57,141 bases of DNA from Acetobacteraceae bacterium (GCA_027449745.1 DAIDKZ010000178.1:1-57141); one strand, 5' to 3'; shown: positions 1 to 7,497, numbered from the stretch's first letter. Numbers and translations are program-made. The notes: a model not told the origin generated them from the sequence alone.

Positions 1-122
1 TGATCGAGTGTTGCTTCTCCAAGCTCAAGCAGTTCCGCAGGGTCGCAACTCGCTTCGAAAAGACCGCCAGGAACTACCTCGCCGTCGTCACCCTCGCCGC
101 AATCGTCCTCTGGATCAGATAA
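1..122 (+). mobile_element. 3' end of an IS5-family transposase (cut by window edge)
   Basis: Reading from base 3 to the TAA at 120-122 gives 39 residues that include CCFSKLKQFRRVATRFEK and TARNYLAVV. This is the characteristic C-terminus of IS5-family DDE transposases, holding the catalytic-Glu helix and the following Lys/Arg-rich segment. The rest lies left of the window, so I cannot tell whether the element is intact. The stop codon is followed within about 15 bases by the CTAG end of a palindromic repeat. IS5-group elements are known to favour YTAR targets, so that palindrome may have been the insertion site; this is inference. Confidence 0.8.
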
Positions 123-135
123 GTGTCCACAGGAC

Positions 136-238
136 CTAGAGTCTGTCAGCGCTTCCTTGAAGCACTGACAGACTCTAGCTCCTTGTTTACGCGTCTGTTT
201 ATCCGCCTCCGGCGATCCTGCCTGCGGCGGACAGACGC
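136..238 (+). repeat. Two-hairpin dispersed palindromic repeat, copy A
   Basis: Bases 136-178 form a hairpin whose arms begin CTAGAGTCTGTCA and end TGACAGACTCTAG. A second hairpin with arms GCGTCTGT and ACAGACGC spans about 191-238. The same two-hairpin unit occurs inverted at 14110-14197 with near-identical sequence through the CTCCTTGTTTACGCG linker. Copy A carries about 14 extra bases in the second loop. It lies between the IS5 relic and denD, so it sits in the denD leader and could act as a terminator or RNA-stabilising element. A REP-like nature is inferred from structure and recurrence only. Confidence 0.8.
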
Positions 239-331
239 AAGCGTCGGTAGCGACATGCGGGCCGGGGGGTAGCGGCGCGCCGGCATCCTGGTATCTTCCG
301 GGCCGAAATCGTTTTGGCAGGAGGGACGCCC

Positions 332-1321
332 GTGCATGTGCTGATTACCGGCGCGGCTGGCATGATTGGTCGCAAGCTGTTGGCACGGCTGGTCGCGGAT
401 GGCGGCGTCGCCGGGCGCACGATCGATGCCCTCTCGCTGGTCGATGTCGTGGCACCGGAGCCGCCGCCGGGTTTCGGCGGCCGTGTCACGGCCTGGGCGG
501 CGGATCTCTCGGCTCCGGGCGAGGCTGCCCGCGCGGTCCAGGCGCGTCCGGATCTGATCTTCCATCTCGCCGCGGTCGTATCGGGTGAAGCGGAGGCTGA
601 TTTCGACAAGGGCTACCGCGTCAATCTCGATGGCACGCGTCTGCTGTTCGAAGCCATTCGCGCGCTCGGCCTGACCGAACGCTATGGTCCTAAGATCGTT
701 TTCACCTCGTCGATCGCGGTGTTCGGGGCGCCGTTTCCCGAGGCGATCGGCGACGAGTTCTTCACCACGCCGCTGACGAGCTATGGCACGCAGAAGGCGA
801 TCGGCGAGTTGCTGCTGGCGGACTATTCGCGGCGCGGCATATTCGACGGCATCGGCATCAGGCTGCCGACCATCTGCATCCGCCCGGGCAAGCCGAACAA
901 GGCTGCCTCCGGGTTCTTCTCCGGCATCCTGCGCGAGCCGTTGGCGGGTCAGGAGGCGGTGCTGCCGGTTGGCGAGGATGTGATGCACTGGCATGCCAGC
1001 CCGCGGGCGGCGGTGGGCTTTCTCGTTCATGCCGCTTCGCTCGACCTCGCCCCGCTCGGGGCCCGGCGCAACCTCACCATGCCAGGGCTCGCCGCGACCG
1101 TCGGCGAGCAGATCGCGGCCTTGCGCAAAGTTGCCGGAGACGGCGCCGTCCGGCTGATCCGCCGGGAGCCGGACCCGACGATCGCCGCGATCGTCGCCGG
1201 CTGGCCGCGCCGCTTCGATCCCCGTCGGGCTCTGGGCCTGGGCTTTCGCGCGGAGACGTCGTTCGAGGACATCATCCGCGTCCATATCGAAGACGAACTC
1301 GGCGGCCGGATCGGCGGCTGA
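332..1321 (+). CDS. denD: D-erythronate dehydrogenase-like NAD-dependent epimerase/dehydratase
   Basis: Predicted 329-residue extended short-chain dehydrogenase. The N-terminal Rossmann motif GAAGMIG is at residues 7-13, a TSS segment near 125-127, and the catalytic YxxxK pair at Y151 and K155. HLAAVVSGEAEADFD followed by a YRVNLDGTR stretch resembles the DenD family, which oxidises D-erythronate at C2 in four-carbon acid-sugar catabolism. I chose the GTG at 332 because AGGAGGG ends six bases before it and it gives the family's MHVLITGAAG start; an in-frame TTG lies at 314. The usual partner genes (kinase, isomerase) are not adjacent, so the substrate is inferred. It is isolated among mobile-element debris and may have been acquired. 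Confidence 0.78.
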   Translation: MHVLITGAAGMIGRKLLARLVADGGVAGRTIDALSLVDVVAPEPPPGFGGRVTAWAADLSAPGEAARAVQARPDLIFHLAAVVSGEAEADFDKGYRVNLDGTRLLFEAIRALGLTERYGPKIVFTSSIAVFGAPFPEAIGDEFFTTPLTSYGTQKAIGELLLADYSRRGIFDGIGIRLPTICIRPGKPNKAASGFFSGILREPLAGQEAVLPVGEDVMHWHASPRAAVGFLVHAASLDLAPLGARRNLTMPGLAATVGEQIAALRKVAGDGAVRLIRREPDPTIAAIVAGWPRRFDPRRALGLGFRAETSFEDIIRVHIEDELGGRIGG

Positions 1322-1465
1322 GCCGGCGACGCGGACGCGGCCGATCGTGGCCCGGAGACCATCGATGGTTCGGGCTGCGGCCTTGCGGGGGATCGCCTTC
1401 AGTTTTGCGAGGGCATTGTCGATTGTTTTGAAATCGGGGCTGTAGGTCAGATATCCCAGCTTCAG
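1322..1465 (-). pseudogene. Relic of an IS630-family transposase C-terminus
   Basis: On the minus strand from 1459 down to about 1325 the frame reads LGYLTYSPDFKTIDNALAK and then LKAIPRKAAARTIDGL. This matches the conserved IS630-family end (YSPDxNPIExxFxKLKxxLRKAAxRT). The catalytic-region residues are altered (NPIE has become KTID), there is no start, and the frame runs without a proper stop into the antisense of denD. It is therefore a degraded fragment. Together with the IS5 end at the left edge it marks the denD neighbourhood as a site of past insertion. No terminal inverted repeats could be recognised. Confidence 0.65.
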
Positions 1466-1560
1466 GGAAGCCCCTCGATTCCATCAGCTCGGCAGAGGCT
1501 CTCGTCCACGGGGCAAGTACAAAATTGGGGCGATTATCTATTTTGCAAACACCATGCGGA

Positions 1561-1881
1561 TTATCTGCTTTCATTCCTAAGCTTCTCTCCAATCCAGCGA
1601 ACCGCTATACCGGCAAGCAGGATAGCTACCAGCCCCCAGACGAAAAGTGCAGGCGACAGCAGCAGCCAAGCCGTACGAGCCTGCGAGGGGGTGACGTAAA
1701 GACCAGTGGTTGCACGCCTGCGTTGCCATTGAATTGCGCTTACGATGCGATGTGTAAGCGGATCGGGGAACGGTGATCCAACTGCTCGTAGATGCAGTCC
1801 ATACGCGAGGCTGGCGATCATGCTGACCACCATTGCGGCGGCAAACCCGATAGATATTACGGCCGCGATTTTTTTCCGCAT
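1561..1881 (-). CDS. Small two-helix membrane protein, unknown function
   Basis: Predicted 106 residues. A basic start (MRKK) is followed by a hydrophobic segment at about residues 5-27 and a second at about 70-95, then a basic tail (GEKLRNESR). This is the layout of a small inner-membrane protein with a soluble loop of about 40 residues outside. I do not recognise the family. The ATG at 1881 lies inside the 3' end of the upstream gene (25-base overlap), which suggests translational coupling. Base composition is less GC-rich than in neighbouring genes, consistent with an accessory origin. The gene could also be a decayed fragment, as no motif supports a function. Confidence 0.55.
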   Translation of the reverse strand: MRKKIAAVISIGFAAAMVVSMIASLAYGLHLRAVGSPFPDPLTHRIVSAIQWQRRRATTGLYVTPSQARTAWLLLSPALFVWGLVAILLAGIAVRWIGEKLRNESR

Positions 1882-2033
1882 GTGTTTTTTGGCTGTTCCT
1901 TCGGCTTTTGCCGAGCGATCGCCCGCAGCTTCGCTTTGAACGCTTCCTCGTCCTCGTCCGCGCCGAGTTCGCGAGCCATCTCACGGAAGCGGTCGATTTG
2001 CTCGGTGGTTTTATCCTTCGGTTTCACGGACAC
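1857..2033 (-). CDS. Small charged hypothetical protein (58 aa)
   Basis: A GTG at 2033 opens a 58-residue frame ending in TAA at 1857-1859. The protein is highly charged and looks helical, with segments DKTTEQIDRFREMAREL, GADEDEEAFKAKLRAIAR and QKPKEQPKN. I recognise this as a small conserved hypothetical type found in many alphaproteobacteria, but no function is known to me. A second GTG lies at 2027. It is 48 bases downstream of the DHDPS-family stop in the same direction and overlaps the start of the small membrane protein, so the two probably form one transcription unit. An antitoxin-like or regulatory role would be speculation. Confidence 0.6.
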   Translation of the reverse strand: MSVKPKDKTTEQIDRFREMARELGADEDEEAFKAKLRAIARQKPKEQPKNTCGKKSRP

Positions 2034-2081
2034 CCAGCAGTGTTGGATGCGGATGAATCGGCTTGGATCGCGGAATGAAAA

Positions 2082-2999
2082 TTAAGCCGGTGGCAGCGTC
2101 ACGTTGCAGGCATCGAAGGCAGCAAACAGGCGCGCGGCGGCGGACGGCTCCAGCTTGAGATGCGGCGGGCGGATCGTCGTCCAGGCGGTGTCGCCGCGAT
2201 GTCGGGCGATCAGCGCCTTCAGGCCGGGGATCAGGGGCGCCGAGGTGACCGCCTTGCGCAGGGCCGAAAGCGTCTGCTGCGCCGCGCTGCCCGTTTGGCT
2301 GTCGGGTGCGCGATAAACCGCGGCGTTCACTGTGGAGGACACGTTGGAAGCCGCGCTGATGCTCCCTGCCCCGCCGATGAGCAACAGATCGCGCAGCGCG
2401 CCATCGTCGCCGCAATAGACCTCGAACCCGGCGCTGGCGAACGCTTCGACGTAGCTCCGCGTGTTGGCGAAGTCGCCGCTGCTGTCCTTGATTCCCTTGA
2501 CGACGCCGGGGAAGGCGCGAAGGAGCCGGGCGATCAGATCGAGCCCGAAGGGCACCGCCGATTGGGCTGGAAAATGGTAGAGGTAGAAGGCGGTCCCTGG
2601 CCCGACGCGCTCGATCACGGTGGCGAAATATGCAAATAGCCCGTCATCGGACGGGTTCTTGTAGAAGAAGGGCGGCAACGCCAATACGCCCCGGCAGCCG
2701 AGTTCCGCGGCGCGGCGCGCGAGCAGGACGGTGTCCGTCAAGGCCGGCGTGCCGACACCGGGCAGCAGCACCCGCGCCGGTATACCGTGCTCGATCAATC
2801 CCTCCATGATGGCGAGGCGCTCGCCGACACCAAGGCTGTTGGCCTCGCCAGTGGTGCCGAGGATGCCGAGCCCATTGCAGCCGTTCGCCAGCAGCCAGCG
2901 GCAGTGGGCGGCCATGCGGTCGATATCGACAGAGAAGTCGGCGCGCATCGGGGTGAGAACCGCGGCATTGACGCCGCCGAACAGGGCATCGGACATCAT
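2082..2999 (-). CDS. Dihydrodipicolinate synthase/N-acetylneuraminate lyase family protein
   Basis: Predicted 305-residue TIM-barrel aldolase of the DapA/NanA family. GTTGE at 48-52 binds the keto-acid carboxylate, Y141 in YHFP matches the proton-relay Tyr, and K171 in VKGIKDSSGD is the Schiff-base lysine. The length is typical. These residues indicate a pyruvate-forming or pyruvate-using class I aldolase, but they do not separate lysine-pathway DapA from sugar-acid aldolases. The sequence looks more like catabolic members than canonical DapA. The ATG at 2999 overlaps the stop of the upstream YcgN-like gene (ATGA), so the two are probably co-translated. The in-frame ATG at 2996 is an alternative start. 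Confidence 0.85.
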   Translation of the reverse strand: MMSDALFGGVNAAVLTPMRADFSVDIDRMAAHCRWLLANGCNGLGILGTTGEANSLGVGERLAIMEGLIEHGIPARVLLPGVGTPALTDTVLLARRAAELGCRGVLALPPFFYKNPSDDGLFAYFATVIERVGPGTAFYLYHFPAQSAVPFGLDLIARLLRAFPGVVKGIKDSSGDFANTRSYVEAFASAGFEVYCGDDGALRDLLLIGGAGSISAASNVSSTVNAAVYRAPDSQTGSAAQQTLSALRKAVTSAPLIPGLKALIARHRGDTAWTTIRPPHLKLEPSAAARLFAAFDACNVTLPPA

Positions 3000-3517
3000 G
3001 GCAGGGATTCCTTGGTAACGGGCGCCGGCTTGGGGCGGCGAATGGTCGGTGAAACGGCGGGCGTATGCCGGGCGCGGGGCATGCGGCCTGGCCAGGCGGC
3101 GATATGGTCCTCGAGCGCTCCGGCCTCCCGCTCGCTGATCGCGCGCCCGCGCACCGAAGCGCCGGCGCGATCGACGCTGCCGCGGTCGCCGGTGCGCAGC
3201 GGATGCCAGTCCGGCAGGTCTTTTCCCTCGGCCAGCCGCCGATAGGCACAGGATGGGGGTAGCCAATCGATCGCCTTCAGCACTGCGGGCGTCAGCTGTA
3301 CGCAGTCGGGCACGCGCCGGCGGCGATGGGCGTAGTCGCTGCACCGGCAGCTCGTGAGGTCGAGCAGGCGGCAGGCGACATTGGTGAAGGCAAGCGCCCC
3401 GGTCTCGTCGTCGCGCAGCTTGTGCAGGCAGCAGCGGCCGCAGCCATCGCAGAGCGACTCCCACTCAGCTCGGGTCAGTTCCGCCAGGGTCTTGCTCTTC
3501 CAGAACGGGGCATCCAT
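2996..3517 (-). CDS. YcgN/UPF0260 cysteine-cluster protein
   Basis: Predicted 173 residues. The Cys arrangement CDGCGRCC (C23, C26, C29, C30), C49, CRC (C57, C59) and C72 in RRVPDC is typical of YcgN/UPF0260. This family belongs to the CxxCxxCC zinc- or iron-chelating group. Further family features are the N-terminal FWKSKTLAELTRAEWESL and the WLPPSCAYRRLAEG segment. The biochemical role is not established. The start is the ATG at 3517. It is the first gene of a two-gene unit with the aldolase by ATGA overlap. Two palindromes lie immediately upstream, between it and the SYLF gene. The C-terminal Arg/Pro-rich 30 residues are probably disordered. Confidence 0.85.
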   Translation of the reverse strand: MDAPFWKSKTLAELTRAEWESLCDGCGRCCLHKLRDDETGALAFTNVACRLLDLTSCRCSDYAHRRRRVPDCVQLTPAVLKAIDWLPPSCAYRRLAEGKDLPDWHPLRTGDRGSVDRAGASVRGRAISEREAGALEDHIAAWPGRMPRARHTPAVSPTIRRPKPAPVTKESLP

Positions 3518-3526
3518 CGGCGCAGT

Positions 3527-3656
3527 CTAGAGCAACGTCCGACCAGACTGAACCGCTTCGCGGTCGGTCTGGTCGGGCAAAGTTGCTCTAGCCATTATGG
3601 TTTCTAGAGCACGACCGTCCGACCAGATGATTCCATCAGGTCGGACCGTGCTCTAG
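3527..3656. repeat. Two adjacent CTAGAGCA-type palindromes
   Basis: Bases 3527-3591 form a long hairpin with ends CTAGAGCAAC and GTTGCTCTAG and an inner GTCCGACCAGAC/GTCTGGTCGGGC stem. Bases 3604-3656 form a second hairpin with ends CTAGAGCACG and CGTGCTCTAG around a GTCCGACC/GGTCGGAC stem. Both share the sequence from CTAGAGCA to GTCCGACCAGA and the same CTAG borders as the repeat copies at 136 and 14110. They fill the gap between the SYLF gene stop side and the YcgN-like start. They look like repetitive extragenic palindromes and may also slow or stop transcription. No U-tract follows either stem. Confidence 0.75.
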
Positions 3657-3687
3657 CGGTCTACGCGGCTGTGCGGAAACCACCCGA

Positions 3688-4488
3688 TCAGTGCGCAGGT
3701 TGCAGCGGGGTCGGGAGGCTCTCCTGCCTCACCGGCGCCCGCGCTGAGGGTGTTTCGGCGGCCGGCGGGGCTGGGGACAGGGGTTCCTGCGGTGCGGCGG
3801 CGTCGGGCATGGGAACTTTCTGGGTGCTACCATAGCGTGCCAGCATCGCGCGCAACGGGTTGGCGCCGGGGTTGTTCGCGGTCATCTGAATAACGATCTG
3901 CCGCGCGCCATAGGGTTGGCCGTAGTAGGCTTGGTTCCACTCCGATTTGACGGAAAACAGACTGCCGCCAAGGGTTATCCCCGCGTAGAGGCCGCGCGAT
4001 TGCGCGAAGGCCAGGATGTCGGCACGCAGCGCGGCCGTCGTCGCGCCCTCGACGCCGACCCCTGCGGTGGCGAAGCTCACCGATGCGTCTCCCCCGAGCT
4101 TGAACTGGCTGTCGAGCAGCGCATTCAGCCCTTTGTCGGTGAGCACCATGAAGATCACCTCGGCGTCCTGGATGCCGATCTGCAGGCCGAAACTAGCACT
4201 GCCGATCGTATAGAATGCCGGCGCCGACCATGAACCGGCGCCGTCGCGCGCTACCAGCACGCAGTCGCCACCGGCGCCGCCGAAGAAGAAGCCGGCACGG
4301 AAGATGCGCGGGCAGATCATCACCGCCTTGGATTGGCGGAGCGTGCTCGTGCGCTGCTGGTCCGGTGGCTGGCCCAGCATTTCTTCGACCGTCAGCGTTG
4401 CGCGGTCGACGAGTGTCTGCTGCTCGCCTTGAGCGTGGGCCAGGGCGGGCAGCAGCGTCAGCAGCAGAAGTGCGGCGAGACGCAGCAT
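3688..4488 (-). CDS. Secreted SYLF/YSC84-domain lipid-binding protein
   Basis: Predicted 266 residues. A clear signal peptide (MLRLAALLLLTLLPALAHA, cleavage before Q20) is followed by a SYLF domain over about residues 25-215. Typical elements are SKAVMICPRIFRAGFFFGG, SASFGLQIGIQDAEVIFM, LTDKGLNALL and SVSFATAGVGVEGATT. SYLF proteins bind phosphoinositides in eukaryotes; bacterial members are periplasmic or outer-membrane-associated with no settled function. The C-terminal 50 residues are Pro/Ala-rich and probably disordered. The ATG at 4488 has GGAGG seven bases upstream. The gene follows the ABC/phosphatase operon on the same strand after 80 bases and may be its distal member. Confidence 0.85.
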   Translation of the reverse strand: MLRLAALLLLTLLPALAHAQGEQQTLVDRATLTVEEMLGQPPDQQRTSTLRQSKAVMICPRIFRAGFFFGGAGGDCVLVARDGAGSWSAPAFYTIGSASFGLQIGIQDAEVIFMVLTDKGLNALLDSQFKLGGDASVSFATAGVGVEGATTAALRADILAFAQSRGLYAGITLGGSLFSVKSEWNQAYYGQPYGARQIVIQMTANNPGANPLRAMLARYGSTQKVPMPDAAAPQEPLSPAPPAAETPSARAPVRQESLPTPLQPAH

Positions 4489-4568
4489 GAGATGTCCTCC
4501 GATTCGCGGCCGGGGCGGTTCCCGGAGACTCTGCCGGTCGACGCCGCTCCGGCGCAAGCCGCGGGGGA

Positions 4569-5201
4569 TCACCACTCGCGCTCCGGGGCGACGGAGTGGT
4601 TGATGCACACGACACGCCAAGCGCGCGCGTGGCGCTCGAGCCGCGTCAGGGAGAGATTCTGCACCGAAAGGTGCAGAGCGGTGTCGGCGGCGATGCTCAA
4701 TGCATGGGCGACGGCGGCGCGGATCGCACCGCCGTGGCTGACGATGACGACATCATCCCCGAGATGGCGGACGGCGAGGCGCTCGAGCGTCGCACCCACG
4801 CGCAGGATCACATCGGCCATACTCTCTCCGCCTGGCGGGCGCTCCTGCCCCGAGAGCGGCCAGAAGGCATGCGCCGGCTGCCGCAGGCGGGGTGGCAGGT
4901 CGGCATGGGGTAGACCCTGCCATTCGCCGAGATTCTGCTCCATCATCCCCGGCTCGATGCTCGTCTCGCGCGCGGTGTAGCCGGCGGCGAAAATCGCGTC
5001 CGCGGTGCGGTGCGTGCGGCTGAGCGGGGTCACGATCCATTGGGCGGCGCGCGGCAGGGTGTTCGCCAGCAGCCGGTAGGAGTCCGCCTGGGCGACGAGG
5101 CTCTCGGCGCACAGCGGCACGTCCATGGTCCCGTAGAGCACGGCGCGCGCGTTCTCGGCGACGATGGCGTGGCGGATGAGCCAAAATCCGGTTGCAGTCA
5201 T
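4569..5201 (-). CDS. Histidine phosphatase (phosphoglycerate mutase-like) family protein
   Basis: Predicted 210 residues. The N-terminal LIRHA (R10, H11) is the phospho-accepting RHG-type motif, here with Ala after His. VIVSHGGAIRA near residues 150-160 gives the second histidine, and MEQNLGEWQG resembles the internal acidic region of the CobC/PhoE branch. It is therefore probably a phosphomonoesterase of unknown substrate. The ATG at 5201 overlaps the stop of the ABC permease (ATGA), so it is translated with the transporter. A role in processing the transported molecule is inferred only from this coupling. A true CobC function is not supported by neighbours. Confidence 0.82.
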   Translation of the reverse strand: MTATGFWLIRHAIVAENARAVLYGTMDVPLCAESLVAQADSYRLLANTLPRAAQWIVTPLSRTHRTADAIFAAGYTARETSIEPGMMEQNLGEWQGLPHADLPPRLRQPAHAFWPLSGQERPPGGESMADVILRVGATLERLAVRHLGDDVVIVSHGGAIRAAVAHALSIAADTALHLSVQNLSLTRLERHARAWRVVCINHSVAPEREW

Positions 5202-5998
5202 TCTCCGATCACCAGCAAGGCTCCCCGTATGCGCGCGGTGCGGAACTCGAACACGAACAGCGCCACGGCAGCCGCCATCCATGCCAGATTGAGACCGGTT
5301 GCCCAAGCCAGCTCGGCCCACGGCATGGTCGCGCCGCCCAGAACGGCACGCATGCCTTCGAACACATGGGCGGCGGGCAGTGCGCGGGCAACCGGGCGCA
5401 GAGCGGCTGGCAGCACCGCGATCGGATAGAAAACCGCAGCGAATGGCGTCAGCCCGAACAGGATCGTCCACGACAAGGCTCCGGCGCCGGCACCGTGGCG
5501 CAGCACCATGGCAACCACGCCGAGCGCCACCCACCAGCCCATCACCAGGAGGTTGACGAACAGCGCCAGTAGCGCGGGGCCAAGGAGGAAGAGGTCGTAG
5601 GCATAGAGCAGCCAAGCCAGGGCGATCGCCGGCACCACGCCGACGGCGACGCGCAACGCCGAGAGCACGAGGAAAGCTGCGAGCATTTCCCACGGTCGGA
5701 GCGGGCTGACGAAGACATGGCCGAGATTGCGCGACCAGACTTCCTCGAGGAAGCTCATCGAGAAGCCCATCTGGCTGTGCAGAGCGACCTCCCAGAGCAG
5801 CACGCCGCCGAGGAACGTGGCGGCCGTGCCGGCCAACGCGCCGCCGGAGCCGTTCAGCACGTAGCGCGCGGTAAAGCCCCAGATGGTCATCTGCAGCACC
5901 GGGCCGTAGGCAAGATCCAGCAGCCGCGGCCACGACCGGCGGTAGAGGGCGAGATGGCGGTAGATCAGCCCCCAGATGCGGCGGGCGGAGGGGCTCAC
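5198..5998 (-). CDS. ABC-2 type transporter permease
   Basis: Predicted 266-residue integral membrane protein with about six hydrophobic segments, for example TAATFLGGVLLWEVAL, FVNLLVMGWWVALGVVAMV and LNLAWMAAAVALFVF. The order and the amphipathic N-terminus fit ABC-2-type permeases. The start is the GTG at 5998, which overlaps the stop of the ATPase gene (GTGA). The gene also overlaps the phosphatase start by four bases. It forms a transporter with the upstream ATPase and probably exports its substrate, as no periplasmic binding protein is encoded beside it. The substrate is unknown; envelope lipids, glycans or drugs are all possible. Confidence 0.85.
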   Translation of the reverse strand: MSPSARRIWGLIYRHLALYRRSWPRLLDLAYGPVLQMTIWGFTARYVLNGSGGALAGTAATFLGGVLLWEVALHSQMGFSMSFLEEVWSRNLGHVFVSPLRPWEMLAAFLVLSALRVAVGVVPAIALAWLLYAYDLFLLGPALLALFVNLLVMGWWVALGVVAMVLRHGAGAGALSWTILFGLTPFAAVFYPIAVLPAALRPVARALPAAHVFEGMRAVLGGATMPWAELAWATGLNLAWMAAAVALFVFEFRTARIRGALLVIGE

Positions 5999-6738
5999 GC
6001 CGCGATCTCGGGGCGGCCGCGGGCGATGTCGAGGAACACCGCCTCCAGGTCTGCCAGCCCGTAGCGTGCGATCAACGCCGCCGGGCTGCCACGGTCGACC
6101 AGTCGGCCCGCGCGCATCACGAGCACGTCGTCACAGAGCCGCTCGACCTCGGTCATGTTGTGCGAGGCAAGCAGGATCGCCGCGCCGGTTTCGGCGCGGT
6201 AGCGCAGCAGCCAGGCGCGCAGCCGGTCGGCCGTATCGGGATCGAGGCTTGCGGTCGGCTCGTCGAGCAGCAGCAGGGCGGGACGGTTGACCAACGCCTT
6301 GGCAAGCGCCACCCGCGCCTTTTGGCCAGCCGAAAGCTGGCCGACAGGCCGGTCGAGCAGCGGTGCCAGCGCGAAGGTCTCGGCCAACTCGCGGATGCGT
6401 GCCTCCAACCCGCGCACCGAGTAGAGATGGCCGTAGACGCGCAGGTTTTCCGCCACTGTCAGCCGGTACGGCAACGCGACATAGGGCGAGGAGAAATTGA
6501 TCTGCTGGAGCGCGGCGAAGCGGTCGCGTGCCATGTCGTGGCCCAGGACGCGGACCGAGCCGGAATCGGCCGTGATCAGCCCGAGCAGCAGCGCCAGCGT
6601 GGTGGTCTTGCCAGCGCCGTTGGCCCCGAGGAGGCCGACGATGGCGCCCGGTGGGACACGGAAGTCGATGCCGTCGACGGCAATGGTGGCGCCGAAGCGC
6701 TTGCGCAGCGCGCTGACATCGATCGCGTCCACGTCCAC
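5995..6738 (-). CDS. ABC transporter ATP-binding protein (exporter type)
   Basis: Predicted 247 residues. Walker A GANGAGKT is at 38-45, a Q-loop at about 78-79 (QQINFSS), the signature LSAGQK at 135-140, Walker B LLLLDE at 155-160 and the switch His at 193 in ASHNMTE. All catalytic motifs are intact. The SASLDPDTA-type D-loop and the short length fit the ATPase partners of ABC-2 permeases. The start is the GTG at 6738, directly after the TAG of the lipoprotein gene with no bases between. The downstream permease overlaps its stop. The four genes from 7497 to 4569 thus look like one tightly coupled operon. Confidence 0.9.
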   Translation of the reverse strand: MDVDAIDVSALRKRFGATIAVDGIDFRVPPGAIVGLLGANGAGKTTTLALLLGLITADSGSVRVLGHDMARDRFAALQQINFSSPYVALPYRLTVAENLRVYGHLYSVRGLEARIRELAETFALAPLLDRPVGQLSAGQKARVALAKALVNRPALLLLDEPTASLDPDTADRLRAWLLRYRAETGAAILLASHNMTEVERLCDDVLVMRAGRLVDRGSPAALIARYGLADLEAVFLDIARGRPEIAA

Positions 6739-7497
6739 CTACATCGACGGTTTTGGTCCGGGATCGGACGCAGGGGGAACCAATGGGGTCGGTGCCGTGT
6801 CGTTTGGCGGCAGCGACAGGGTCTGCGGCGTCGGCGAGGCCGGAGCGGGATCGGTTGCCGGCGCCTTGCCGTCGAGCGGCTGCTGCTCGACCGGTTTGGG
6901 CACTGCGCTGCTGGGCGTGCTCGTCTCCTGCAGCCAGTCGTGCAGATTGTGACGGACCTCGTATTCGAACTCGATGTTCATGTCGTCCATCATGCCCTTC
7001 GTCAGGGTGTAGAGGAGCGGACGCAGCGTGGCGTCGGTGGCGTCGGGCGGCAGGGTGCTGTTGCGCGCGGCCGACGCCTCGGCGAAGCCGACGCGGTTGT
7101 CACCGCTGGTGTAGATGTCCAGCTCGACCGTGACGTGCCCGCCGATCACCGCCTCGCCGCGATGGAGCGAAGCGTCCTGGATGCGCAGCACCGCGCGGCC
7201 GGAACTGCCGCTGGCTACGAGACGGTCCTGGGCCATGCGCCGCAGCGCGTCGAGGGGGCGCATCGGCGACAGCCAGGAGATATCGTCGGAGCTCGGGGTC
7301 CAGCCATCGGCCACCTCGATGCTGGCGACATTGAGGTAGAGCGGCGTCAGATAGCTATAGTTCGGCGGCGGGAAGGTCTGGGCCGGCGCGGCGGGCTCTT
7401 CGGCGCAGCCGGCGGCCAGCAGCAGCGTCAGGGCCGCGGCGGCGCGCCCGGCGATTCGGGGGAAGACGCGCGTCGGATGAGCGGGGACGGCGGACAC
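6739..7497 (-). CDS. Putative lipoprotein with Pro-rich C-terminus
   Basis: Predicted 252 residues. A basic, hydrophobic leader ends in the lipobox LAAGC, making C31 the acylated residue. The core (about 45-190) includes YLTPLYLNVASIEVADGW, MRPLDALRRMAQDRLVASG and IGGHVTVELDIYTSGD, which suggests an alpha/beta periplasmic domain that I cannot assign. The last 50 residues are Pro/Thr/Ala-rich. I chose the GTG at 7497 because AGGAGGG lies about nine bases upstream and it gives a clean lipoprotein signal; the frame stays open upstream to 7716. It is the first gene of the ABC exporter operon and may be the periplasmic or outer-membrane-facing component. Confidence 0.72.
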   Translation of the reverse strand: MSAVPAHPTRVFPRIAGRAAAALTLLLAAGCAEEPAAPAQTFPPPNYSYLTPLYLNVASIEVADGWTPSSDDISWLSPMRPLDALRRMAQDRLVASGSSGRAVLRIQDASLHRGEAVIGGHVTVELDIYTSGDNRVGFAEASAARNSTLPPDATDATLRPLLYTLTKGMMDDMNIEFEYEVRHNLHDWLQETSTPSSAVPKPVEQQPLDGKAPATDPAPASPTPQTLSLPPNDTAPTPLVPPASDPGPKPSM

